Positions 16,493 through 24,468 of a stretch of DNA of 64,000 nt are shown here, piece after piece. A program made the translations under genes and the position numbers. Source of the stretch: Bog-473 sp036268485 (GTDB taxonomy: Bacteria; Actinomycetota; Acidimicrobiia; Acidimicrobiales; RAAP-2); contig DATAUC010000038.1 in assembly GCA_036268485.1 (NCBI GenBank), forward strand, positions 201,619 through 265,618, in the 5' to 3' direction. The notes beneath the pieces were generated by a model that did no database searches, had not been told where the DNA came from, and saw nothing but the letters and a program-made list of their open reading frames with translations. Each line of letters opens with the position of its first letter. Position 1 is the first letter of the stretch.

Positions 16493-18394
16493 TCAGCGCA
16501 GTTCGTAGTCAGCCAGGTCGGGCTGACGGGTGCGTTCCCAATATTCGAGCAGTCCGTAGGGCCAATTCTGCGAGATCCGTCCCAGAGCGTTCTTGTACCA
16601 ACTCGGAACATCGGCCACGCCCCAGGCCATGAGCCGGTTGCCGGCGTCGATCTCGACGTTGTAGGCGTCGTGCACCTCGGGCCGGCACACCATGGTGCGA
16701 AGGCCGCGCCCGAGGACTTCGCCCAGTGCCTCGACGATGTAGCGGACCTGGCATTCGACCATCACAATGATGCTGCCGTTGACCACCAGATTGGTGTTGG
16801 GGCCGTACAGCATGAAGAAATTCGGGAAGGTGGGAATGGTCATACCCAGGTAGGCCCGGGCGTCACCGTCCCATTGCTCGTTGAGTTCCACCCCGTCGGC
16901 GCCCACCACGCGCATCGGCGTCATGAATTGGGACGCCGCGAATCCGGTGCCATAGATCACCACGTCGGCCGGGTGGTCAACGCCATCCACGGTCCGGATA
17001 CCAGATTCGATCACCTCGGCGATGGTCTCAGTGATCACGTTGACGTGGGGACGCTGCAAAGTGGCCGCCCAAATTCCGTCGTCCCGCAGCCCACGCTTGG
17101 AAAAGGGTGGAAACTGCGGAGTCATCTTCTCGAGCAATTCAGGGTCGTCGACCTGCGTCCGCAGGATCTCAATCAACATGTCCCGCACAAATTGGTTGGC
17201 CGGACTGACCGAGAGGGTCTTGTCTTTCCATTCAGGATCCACTCGAGCCGTCGGGAGCAGTCCTTCGTGCATGAGCCAGAACTGCCAGAGTCGATCCCAG
17301 CGTCCGTACGTCGGGACCAGAGAGAGCAGGTGACCGTAGGTGGCCGAGAATGGTTCCCGGTAGTTCTCGGTGGGCAACAACCACGGAGGGGTCCGCTGGT
17401 AGATGTCCACCTGGCTCGCCTGGTCCGCCACCGTCGGGACGAACTGGGCCGCACTGGCCCCGGTCCCGATCACCGCCACCCGCTGGCCGGCCAGGGAGAC
17501 GGAATGATCCCAACGGGCCGAATGGAACGAGGCACCGGCAAACGACGCCTGTCCATCGATGGCCGGGAAGGAAGGCCGATTGAGTTGGCCCACGGCGCAG
17601 ATCAGTAGATCGAAGCGCTCGGTCCGAATCGATCCGTTGGCGCCCCGTAGGTCAACCTCCCACTTCTGGTCCCCGTCCAGGTAGCGGGCTTCGGTGACTT
17701 CGGTCGAAAATGCGATGCAGGGGGTCAGGGCCAGGTCGGCGGTGACCTTTTGCACGTAGGCCAACAGATCGGGTTGCGCGGAGAACCTCCCAGCCCATTC
17801 GTCGGTCTGGGCGAACGAGAAGCTGTACAGCTGGTTTGGCACATCGACCCGGCAGCCGGGATACGTGTTCTCCAGCCAGGTCCCACCCACGTCGGCGTTC
17901 TTCTCGAAAACAGCCACCTCGACTCCGGCCTGGCGCAGGCGGTGGGCCGCGGCCAATCCGGAAACCCCGGCACCGACAATGGCGCAGCGGAGTCCTCTGG
18001 CGTCCGGCAGGTCGGCCACGTGCCAGCTCGGAGCGCGGGGGTCCGTACCCGCCAATGCCAGTTCTTCGGTCAGGAACTCAGACCACTTCGGGGTAGCCGA
18101 CGGACTGACCAGGAAATCGAAAATCTGACGCAATTCGTCTTGGGTCAGGAGTCGCTCTGGGTCGCCCGCCGCTCCGTGATCAAGCAGCGCTTGGGCGGCT
18201 AGGGCTCGGGCTTCCTCTTCCTGCTCGGAGTTGAGCCCTCGACCCGGGACCAGCATCTGCAGCTGGTCCGGCGCCAGGTCGGGCCGCAACACACTGAGGT
18301 CACCGGTTAGGTGAGCTACGGCGCAAAGGAGGGGATGCACCTCGGCCTCCGCCAGCGCATCACGCAATGCGGCGCTCGTCGACGTTGGTGCCAT
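16493..18394 (-). CDS. Baeyer-Villiger monooxygenase, HAPMO-like
   Basis: 633 residues. An extra N-terminal block of about 135 residues precedes the FAD site GAGVSG at 141-146. The NADPH site is VIGTGASAAQF, and between the two lies the diagnostic BVMO fingerprint FAGASFHSARWD, a full match to FxGxxxHxxxW(P/D). The length and N-terminal extension match the 4-hydroxyacetophenone monooxygenase type of class B flavoprotein. The expected reaction is ketone plus O2 and NADPH to ester or lactone. Neighbours (esterase downstream, SDR and thiolase upstream) point to degradation of a ketone-containing hydrophobic compound, possibly steroid or cyclic, but the substrate is not shown by sequence. Confidence 0.9.
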   Translation of the reverse strand: MAPTSTSAALRDALAEAEVHPLLCAVAHLTGDLSVLRPDLAPDQLQMLVPGRGLNSEQEEEARALAAQALLDHGAAGDPERLLTQDELRQIFDFLVSPSATPKWSEFLTEELALAGTDPRAPSWHVADLPDARGLRCAIVGAGVSGLAAAHRLRQAGVEVAVFEKNADVGGTWLENTYPGCRVDVPNQLYSFSFAQTDEWAGRFSAQPDLLAYVQKVTADLALTPCIAFSTEVTEARYLDGDQKWEVDLRGANGSIRTERFDLLICAVGQLNRPSFPAIDGQASFAGASFHSARWDHSVSLAGQRVAVIGTGASAAQFVPTVADQASQVDIYQRTPPWLLPTENYREPFSATYGHLLSLVPTYGRWDRLWQFWLMHEGLLPTARVDPEWKDKTLSVSPANQFVRDMLIEILRTQVDDPELLEKMTPQFPPFSKRGLRDDGIWAATLQRPHVNVITETIAEVIESGIRTVDGVDHPADVVIYGTGFAASQFMTPMRVVGADGVELNEQWDGDARAYLGMTIPTFPNFFMLYGPNTNLVVNGSIIVMVECQVRYIVEALGEVLGRGLRTMVCRPEVHDAYNVEIDAGNRLMAWGVADVPSWYKNALGRISQNWPYGLLEYWERTRQPDLADYELR

Positions 18395-18429
18395 CCCTCC
18401 CCCTTGCTAGTTCACCTGGTGCTGCGTGT

Positions 18430-19332
18430 TCAGCCCTGCATGGCTTGAATGAGCTTGGTCATCTGGCTGTTGACCTCCACGGTGCGAGGCAACTTGTCCA
18501 TAGCTGTGGCCAGTGACTCCACGGTCCAACGGTCGTCGCTCGAGACCTCTTCGGCAATGGACCAGCCACCGTAGATGCCGACCGAACCACCATAGACACT
18601 GAACACCTGGCCGTTGAAGGGGCACGTCTCAGCAGCCAGGACGGCCACCAGCGGCGAGATGTTCTCGGGGTCGAACACGTGCTTGCCCATGGCCTCACCG
18701 AGGCCGGGAGTCTGCAGGGTGAGGCGGGTGCGAGCCACCGGCGCGATGCAGTTGGCCCGGACGCCGTAGCGGTTGAGCTCCATGCCGTTGACCACGGTCA
18801 TGGCGGCAATACCCGCCTTGGCGGCTGAATAGTTGGTCTGGCCCACGTTGCCGTGGAGGCCGGCACCCGAGCTGGTGTTCACGATGGCCCGGTCGACGAT
18901 GTTTCCTGTCTTGGCCGCCTCACGCCACACCTCGGCCGCGTGGCGGGTGATGTTGAAGGTCCCCTTGAGGTGCACCGAAATCACGTCGTCGAATTCCTGC
19001 TCGCTCATGCTGACAAGCATGCGGTCGCGCAGGATACCGGCGTTGTTCACCACGACGTGGAGATCACCGAAGGTCGACACAGCGAGGTCGACGATGGCCT
19101 TGGCTCCGTCGAAGGAGGTGACGCTGTCCGTACTGGCGACAGCCTGACCACCCGCAGCCACGATCTCGTCCACCACGGCCTGAGCCGCCGAAACGTCGGC
19201 GCCCGATCCGTCAATGGCTCCGCCGAGGTCGTTGACGACCACTTTGGCGCCCAGTGAGGCGAAGAGAAGGGCGTGCTCACGGCCGATACCGCGACCGCCA
19301 CCGGTGATGATGGCAACTCTGTCCTGCAACAT
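18430..19332 (-). CDS. Short-chain dehydrogenase/reductase (hydroxyacyl-CoA dehydrogenase-like)
   Basis: 300 residues. The cofactor motif TGGGRGIG is at 10-17, NNAG at 96-99, and the catalytic Ser155, Tyr168 and Lys172 (NYSAAKAG). Asp35 after the second strand (VVNDLGG) favours NAD+. The NDLGG...DGSG block is typical of the SDRs related to peroxisomal multifunctional enzyme 2, which oxidise (3R)-hydroxyacyl-CoA. Three bases separate it from the thiolase-like gene upstream, so the two are cotranscribed. Confidence 0.88.
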   Translation of the reverse strand: MLQDRVAIITGGGRGIGREHALLFASLGAKVVVNDLGGAIDGSGADVSAAQAVVDEIVAAGGQAVASTDSVTSFDGAKAIVDLAVSTFGDLHVVVNNAGILRDRMLVSMSEQEFDDVISVHLKGTFNITRHAAEVWREAAKTGNIVDRAIVNTSSGAGLHGNVGQTNYSAAKAGIAAMTVVNGMELNRYGVRANCIAPVARTRLTLQTPGLGEAMGKHVFDPENISPLVAVLAAETCPFNGQVFSVYGGSVGIYGGWSIAEEVSSDDRWTVESLATAMDKLPRTVEVNSQMTKLIQAMQG

Positions 19333-19335
19333 GGT

Positions 19336-20523
19336 TCAGCTGTCCTTTCGGTACATGGTCACGACGGCGGCGCCGCCGAGGCCAAGGTTGTGTTGGAGGG
19401 CAACGGATGCTCCGTCGACCTGACGCTTGTCAGCCTCACCGCGCAGCTGCCAGGTGAGCTCAGAGCACTGGGCCAGCCCGGTGGCACCGAGGGGGTGGCC
19501 CTTGGAGATCAATCCACCGGACGGGTTGACCACGACCTTGCCGCCGTAGGTGACGGCCCCGGAGTCGATGAGCTCGCCCGCCTTGCCTTCCTCGCAGAGT
19601 CCGAGACCCTCGTACGTGATGAGCTCATTGGCACTGAAGCAGTCGTGCAGTTCGATCACGTCGACATCTTCGGGCCCAAGCCCCGATTCCTTGTAGACGG
19701 CCTGGGCGGCGGCCCGGGTCATGTCGAAGCCGACCAGGCTCATGTCCGAGCCGTTGAAGGATGACTCGAAGTCCGTGGTCATGGCCTGACCCACGATCTC
19801 GACGGCGCGAGCTTCCAGTCCGTGCTGCTTGACGAATCGCTCGCTGGCCAGCACGGCGGCCGCGCCACCGTCCGAGGTAGGGCAGCACTGCAGCTTGGTC
19901 AGCGGGTCGTGGATCATGGGGGCGTTGAGGATGTCCTCCAACGTGTACTCGTCCTGGAACTGGCTGTAGGGGTTGTTGACCGAGTGACGATGGTTCTTCT
20001 CGCCGATACGGGCGAACGACTCAGCTTTCACGCCGTACTTTTCCATGTACTCACGGCCGGCGTTGCCGAACATTTGGGCCGCCGGAGGTCCCCCGGCGAA
20101 GCCACGGATCTCGTTCATGACGTTGAAGTGCTTGTCGAGGGGCAGCGTGCGGTCGGTGTACTTCATGCCGAGGCTGCCCTTCTCCATCTTCTCGAAGCCG
20201 AGGGCCAGGACGCAGTCGGCCAGCCCGCCCGCAATGAACTTGCGGCCGAGGTACAGCGCCGAACTACCGGTCGAGCAGTTGTTGCTTACGTTGATGGCCG
20301 GGATGCCCGACAGCCCCAACTCGTAGAGGGCGCGCTGCCCGGCTGTGGAGTCGCCGTAGCAGTAGGCCAAGAAGGCTTCCTCGATCTCGCTGTAGGGAAC
20401 TCCGGCGTCGGCCAGGGCCTTCTCGCCCGCCTCGCGACCCATGTCCGGGTAGTCCCAGTCCTTCGAGCCCGGCTTCTCGAACTTGGTCATTCCGACCCCG
20501 ATGACAAATACCCGTTCTGACAT
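19336..20523 (-). CDS. SCP-x-type thiolase/lipid-transfer protein
   Basis: 395 residues. The nucleophile Cys83 is in NVSNNCSTGSSAL. The HDCFSANE segment and the GGLISKGHPLGATG segment supply the other conserved residues of the SCP-x thiolase group. These enzymes act on branched or steroid side-chain acyl-CoAs, or as aldolases with a DUF35 partner; no DUF35 gene is next to it. It is the first gene of the catabolic cluster. A GAAGGGA ribosome site precedes the ATG, and the regulator-shared motif lies at 20542-20552. Confidence 0.9.
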   Translation of the reverse strand: MSERVFVIGVGMTKFEKPGSKDWDYPDMGREAGEKALADAGVPYSEIEEAFLAYCYGDSTAGQRALYELGLSGIPAINVSNNCSTGSSALYLGRKFIAGGLADCVLALGFEKMEKGSLGMKYTDRTLPLDKHFNVMNEIRGFAGGPPAAQMFGNAGREYMEKYGVKAESFARIGEKNHRHSVNNPYSQFQDEYTLEDILNAPMIHDPLTKLQCCPTSDGGAAAVLASERFVKQHGLEARAVEIVGQAMTTDFESSFNGSDMSLVGFDMTRAAAQAVYKESGLGPEDVDVIELHDCFSANELITYEGLGLCEEGKAGELIDSGAVTYGGKVVVNPSGGLISKGHPLGATGLAQCSELTWQLRGEADKRQVDGASVALQHNLGLGGAAVVTMYRKDS

Positions 20524-20541
20524 GGTCGTTCCCTTCGTTTT

Positions 20542-20552
20542 CGATCGTTTAC
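20542..20552. promoter_or_regulatory. Candidate double-TetR operator upstream of the catabolic cluster
   Basis: CGATCGTTTAC occurs here, 19-29 bases upstream of the thiolase start codon. The same 11 bases occur inside the perfect palindrome upstream of the tandem TetR gene. Here only one half is conserved; the left arm is TTTT and not AAA. Confidence 0.55.
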
Positions 20553-20646
20553 TGAAAAGCGCGCATCCGGCACGATTCGAGCAGTGGGAACGCTACGGGA
20601 TCCTGAGCCCAATGTCAACGAGCGTTAACACGGGCCAGAACTGGGC

Positions 20647-21384
20647 TTACCCCTTTGCCGGTATCCGGCGGATGGGCACCAGGCAATCGAAGCGCCGGAA
20701 GGCGGACACTGCCGTCATCCAGCTCAGCGACACCACCAACACGACCAACGCCGAGAGTGCCACGTGACCGAGACGGCGCAGGAACGAGGCGGCCGGAGCA
20801 GCCACCAAATAGGCCAGGTACAGGGCAGGCAGCACCAACCAGGCCTGCACCATCTTCGCCTGGAAGGCCAGCCCAACCCAGAGGCCGGCCCAGAGCATTG
20901 AGCGGGCCCGACCATTCACCAATGCGCTGGAACAGGCGTCTGCGGCCAGCACTAAACACAAGATCAGAAGCGAGTCGGAGATGTTCCCCCGGTCCAACAA
21001 GATGACGGCCGGACTCAATGCCACCGCGGCCGCCGCCACGAGTCCTGCCCCGCATCCGGCCAGTCGGCGCACGGCCCGATAGAGCACAAGAACCGTGAGC
21101 GTCCCTTCGACCACCTGGGGCAGCACGATCGCCCACAGATGGAATCCGAAGAGTCGGAGCGACAACGCCTGGACCCAGAGGGCACCCGGAAGCTTGTCCA
21201 CCGACACGGTGCCCCAGGGATCCACCGCTCCAAATATGAAATTGTGCCAACTCATGGACATGCTGCGGGCGGCCGCACCGTAGAACGGCTCCAGATTTAC
21301 GTTGCCGATACTCCAGGCGTAGGAAAAGGCAGCCACGGCCGCGATGGCCAGCAGGACAGATATAACCACGGCGGGAGCGGTCAA
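20647..21384 (-). pseudogene. Truncated GT39-family (PMT-like) membrane glycosyltransferase fragment
   Basis: 245 residues beginning at a TTG 17 bases after the double-TetR stop. The N-terminal part matches actinobacterial GT39 proteins: NLEPFYGAAARSMSMSWHNF, the VDKLPGALWVQALSLRLFG segment, and several membrane helices. Full-length members have 500 or more residues; here the frame leaves the family after VVLVVSLSWMTAV and ends at PIRRIPAKG. The C-terminal helices and periplasmic domain are absent from the window. I read it as a decayed or deleted remnant, though a functional short form cannot be excluded. Confidence 0.65.
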
Positions 21385-21400
21385 CGGAGCCCGCTCTCGC

Positions 21401-22600
21401 TTAGGCCGGGGCGCCCACCAGTAATTCTCCGACCAGGGCCTTCACTTCGGGCACACGGTCGATTTCGCGGGCCGGCAATTGGGCCACGTGATTGACCATG
21501 GGAAAGACGCTGGCCACATGCATTCGCACTTCAGGTTCGGTGAGGTCACTTCGGAGCTCGAGCACGACGCGGATCCAGCTCTCGGCGATGTCGCGACGTT
21601 GACGAACCAGACGGGGTCGCTCGGCTTTGGGTAGGGCGGCCCCCTCCTGACCGGTGGCGATAATCAGATCGACATTGTCAAAGGCAATCGTCACGTACGA
21701 GTCGATAAGCCGCCGCAACGCGTCGGTCGGACCGGTGGCTCCATCCAGAGCCGATTCCACCCCGACCGCGACCCGGGAGCCCACGCGATCGTAGGCATCC
21801 AGCAGGATGTCGGACTTGCTGGCGTAGTGCCGGTAGACGGCCGGGCCCGAGATCCCGGCGGCCTCCCCAATCTCGTCGATGCCAACACCGGCATACCCCT
21901 TGACCCGCATGAGGGTCAGGGCGGCATTCAAGATCGCTTCGCGGCGGCTGATCTGTGGCTGCCAGCTCGGTTCTACGTGTTGTGGAGTGCCAGTAGTGGG
22001 CGCGGCGGCCGGCATCCGGAGCATGCGCAACGAGGCCTCGATCAAGAGCTCGTCGAGGCGTGGCCGGACGACTCCGGTGCGCAAGAGCGTCATGGCTCCG
22101 GTCACACCCAGCACTGCTTCCTGACGGACGGCCACCAGCTCACTGGGCAGGGTGGGGAACTCCTGGCGCAGTATCGACTCCCAGATGCCTCGGAGTTGCC
22201 GGGCGTGGACTGCCGCCTGCCGGGCCATCTCCCCTGATAGTCGACCCCGCTCCCGGATGTAGGTCGCCACCTGAGCCGGGCTGTCCAGGGCGATGTCGAC
22301 CGAACCGGCCACCAGATCAGCCAGTGGGTCGGCGCTCCCGGTACCTTCTTCGACGGTTGCACTCACGTCCTCGGCGCGCCGAACGAACTCCTCCAAAAGA
22401 CCGAGGATGACGGCGCCCAAGAGCGCTTCCTTCCCGGCAAAGTGCCGATAGATGGCTGGACCCGTGATGCCGACCGCAGCACCGATGTCATCAATACCGA
22501 CGGCCGCAAAGCCCCTCTCGGCAAAGAGTTCGGCTGAGGCCTGAGCGATGGCCTCCTTGCGATCCGGGGCGCGGATCGCACTCTGAGCGGACCCGGTCAT
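21401..22600 (-). CDS. Tandem double-TetR transcriptional regulator
   Basis: 399 residues from the ATG at 22600; an upstream in-frame start would place the operator inside the gene. Two complete TetR units lie in one chain. HTH 1 (about residues 10-55) reads RKEAIAQASAELFAERGF then ITGPAIYRHFAGKEALL; HTH 2 (about 215-260) reads RREAILNAALTLMRVKGY then ISGPAVYRHYASKSDIL. Each is followed by its own helical ligand domain. Ordinary TetR proteins are 190-220 residues and act as dimers, so this looks like a covalent pseudo-dimer. A perfect palindrome lies 50 bases upstream, and its right half recurs before the thiolase gene, so control of the catabolic cluster is likely. Confidence 0.85.
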   Translation of the reverse strand: MTGSAQSAIRAPDRKEAIAQASAELFAERGFAAVGIDDIGAAVGITGPAIYRHFAGKEALLGAVILGLLEEFVRRAEDVSATVEEGTGSADPLADLVAGSVDIALDSPAQVATYIRERGRLSGEMARQAAVHARQLRGIWESILRQEFPTLPSELVAVRQEAVLGVTGAMTLLRTGVVRPRLDELLIEASLRMLRMPAAAPTTGTPQHVEPSWQPQISRREAILNAALTLMRVKGYAGVGIDEIGEAAGISGPAVYRHYASKSDILLDAYDRVGSRVAVGVESALDGATGPTDALRRLIDSYVTIAFDNVDLIIATGQEGAALPKAERPRLVRQRRDIAESWIRVVLELRSDLTEPEVRMHVASVFPMVNHVAQLPAREIDRVPEVKALVGELLVGAPA

Positions 22601-22649
22601 GGGCGCGCTCCATTGGGTGCAGCACGAACCAGCCGGCCCTTCACCATGC

Positions 22650-22661
22650 AAACGATCGTTT
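22650..22661. promoter_or_regulatory. Palindromic operator upstream of the double-TetR gene
   Basis: AAACGATCGTTT is a perfect 12-base palindrome 50 bases upstream of the regulator's ATG. With the flanking AC it shares 11 bases with the site before the thiolase gene, suggesting autoregulation and control of that gene by one factor. Confidence 0.6.
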
Positions 22662-22696
22662 ACCACCGGGTCGAGTCCTGTCAAGCGACACGGTGA

Positions 22697-23938
22697 TCAT
22701 GCATGCGAACTGACCTCGGCCAATCGGCGCTCGAGGTACCGGCGTTCGGCATCGGTGACCACCAGCCCGAGCGCCTGTGTATAGGCCGAAGCCGCCTCAT
22801 CGTGGCGATCCAACCGGCGCAGAAGATCGGCCCTGGCGGCGGGAAGCAAATGATAGGAAGCCAGCGTTGGACGATCCTCCAGTTGGTCCAGGAGGTCCAA
22901 GCCGGCGGCTGGACCCTCGGCCATGGCGACCGCCACGGCTCGGTTCAGTTCCACCACCGGGGACGGGGCCAGACGCGCCAATTCCCCATAGAGACCGGCG
23001 ATCTGGCGCCAGTCCGTGTCGGCCGCAGGCACCGCCTGAGCATGGCAAACCGCGATGGCCGCCTGTATCTGGAATGGACCGGGGCGGCGCAGACGCAGGG
23101 CCGCTTCGAGCAGCTGGCCGCCCTCGGCGATGGCCGCGCTATCCCACAGAGAGCGATCTTGGTCCTCCAGCAAGACCAAGTCGCCGGCGGAGTCCACCCG
23201 GGTCATCCGGCGGGCATGGTGCAGGCACATCAGGGCCAGGAGCCCCAGTGCCTCCGGTTCGTCCGGCATGAGCGTGCAGAGCAGGCGGGTGAGCCGAATC
23301 GCCTCGTCCGAGAGGGAATGGCGCACCAGATCAGCGCCCGTGCTGGCCGAGTAGCCCTCGTTGAACAAGAGGTAGAGGACGGAGAGCACCGCCCCGGTCC
23401 GATCTACCAACTGGTGCGGCGGCGGCACCCGAAACGGGATGCCGGCATTGCGAATCTTCTTTTTTGCCCGCACCAACCGCTGAGCCATGGCCGGCTCGCC
23501 GATCAGGAAGGCTCGAGCGATCTCGCCCGTCGTCATGCCCGCCAATGTCCTGAGGGTGAGGGCTACCTGGGACTCGAGAGCCAAGGCCGGGTGGCAGCAG
23601 GTGAACATGAGGCGCAGGCGGTCGTCACCCACGCCGCTGTCGGGCTGGGGTTGCGGCTCGTCGGGCGGAGACAGCACGGCCACCTCCTGCAACTTGGCAG
23701 CACCGACGACACGGCGGCGCATTCGATCGATGGCCACATTGCGAGCCACCGTGGTCAGCCAGGCGCCGGGATTGCGCGGGATGCCTTCACCCGGCCAGCG
23801 TTCCAACGCTCGGGCAAAGGCATCCTGCGCGCACTCCTCGGCTATATCCCAGTCATTGGTCAGTCGAATCAACGTGGCCACCACCCGTCCCCATTCGTGG
23901 CGAAAGGCGTGGCTGACCGCGTCGTCGACCGCCGTCAC
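22697..23938 (-). CDS. ECF42-type sigma factor with long C-terminal extension
   Basis: 413 residues from the GTG at 23938, which overlaps the TAG of the preceding DGPF gene by one base. Region 2 contains EECAQDAFARALERWPGEGIPRNPGAWL and region 4 contains LTLRTLAGMTTGEIARAFLIGEPAMAQRLVRAKKKI. A helical extension of about 200 residues follows (PPHQLVDRTGAVLSVLYLLFNEGY through RADLLRRLDRHDEAASAYTQAL), TPR-like at its end. This extension and the adjacent DGPF gene define the ECF42 group, in which the extension, not an anti-sigma factor, is thought to control activity. Confidence 0.92.
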   Translation of the reverse strand: MTAVDDAVSHAFRHEWGRVVATLIRLTNDWDIAEECAQDAFARALERWPGEGIPRNPGAWLTTVARNVAIDRMRRRVVGAAKLQEVAVLSPPDEPQPQPDSGVGDDRLRLMFTCCHPALALESQVALTLRTLAGMTTGEIARAFLIGEPAMAQRLVRAKKKIRNAGIPFRVPPPHQLVDRTGAVLSVLYLLFNEGYSASTGADLVRHSLSDEAIRLTRLLCTLMPDEPEALGLLALMCLHHARRMTRVDSAGDLVLLEDQDRSLWDSAAIAEGGQLLEAALRLRRPGPFQIQAAIAVCHAQAVPAADTDWRQIAGLYGELARLAPSPVVELNRAVAVAMAEGPAAGLDLLDQLEDRPTLASYHLLPAARADLLRRLDRHDEAASAYTQALGLVVTDAERRYLERRLAEVSSHA

Positions 23939-24285
23939 TACATTTCCCAGATGGGCCGCACTTCGATCGAGCCGAACTGAGCGCCGGGGATCTTGGCCGC
24001 CACCTCGATGGCTTCGTCCAGGTCCTTGCAATCGACGACGTAGTACCCGCCGAGCTGCTCCTTGGTCTCGGCAAACGGACCATCTGTGGTGAGAATCTCG
24101 CCGTTACGCACCTGCACCGTCGTGGCATCACTGGTGAAGTGCAGGCGCTCGCCGCCGAGAAGAACGCCCCGCTTTCCCATCTCTTCGTTGAATGCGTTGT
24201 ACGTGGCCGACATGGCCTCGCCTTCTTCGGGACTGGCGGCCAGCATCGAGCTCTCATCAAGGGCGATCAGCAGCAGGTATTTCAT
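23938..24285 (-). CDS. DGPF/YCII-related protein, ECF42 partner
   Basis: 115 residues with an excellent AGGAGG ribosome site. The family name motif is present as TTDGPFAETKEQLGGYYVVDC. It is a ferredoxin-like alpha/beta dimer fold of unknown activity that almost always accompanies ECF42 sigma genes. The one-base overlap with the sigma gene shows coupling. An ECF42-type promoter is readable upstream, so the operon is probably autoregulated. Confidence 0.92.
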   Translation of the reverse strand: MKYLLLIALDESSMLAASPEEGEAMSATYNAFNEEMGKRGVLLGGERLHFTSDATTVQVRNGEILTTDGPFAETKEQLGGYYVVDCKDLDEAIEVAAKIPGAQFGSIEVRPIWEM

Positions 24286-24317
24286 GTTTCCTCCTGAATG
24301 GTGGTTGGTAGCCCTAC

Positions 24318-24344
24318 GACGAACGACGTCTCTGCAATTCGACA
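24318..24344 (-). promoter_or_regulatory. ECF42-type promoter for the DGPF-sigma operon
   Basis: On the minus strand, TGTCGA at 24344-24339 is followed after 17 bases by CGTC at 24321-24318, 33 bases before the DGPF start. As I recall, these are the -35 and -10 elements reported for ECF42 sigma factors. Confidence 0.65.
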
Positions 24345-24468
24345 GGTCCGGGATAAATTTCTTTCCAGGGGCAGTTTGGCAGTCATTTGCCGCAGATGCG
24401 GTCTTACCCGGATCGATGGATGCTCAGACTGTGGCAGTCGCCGAGCAAGCTTCACCTAGAGTTCGCCC

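Noticed and set aside
22703..23980. 425-codon plus-strand open frame opposite the ECF42 sigma gene
   Set aside because: Antisense shadow in high-GC DNA; composition unlike a folded protein and it conflicts with the sigma gene.
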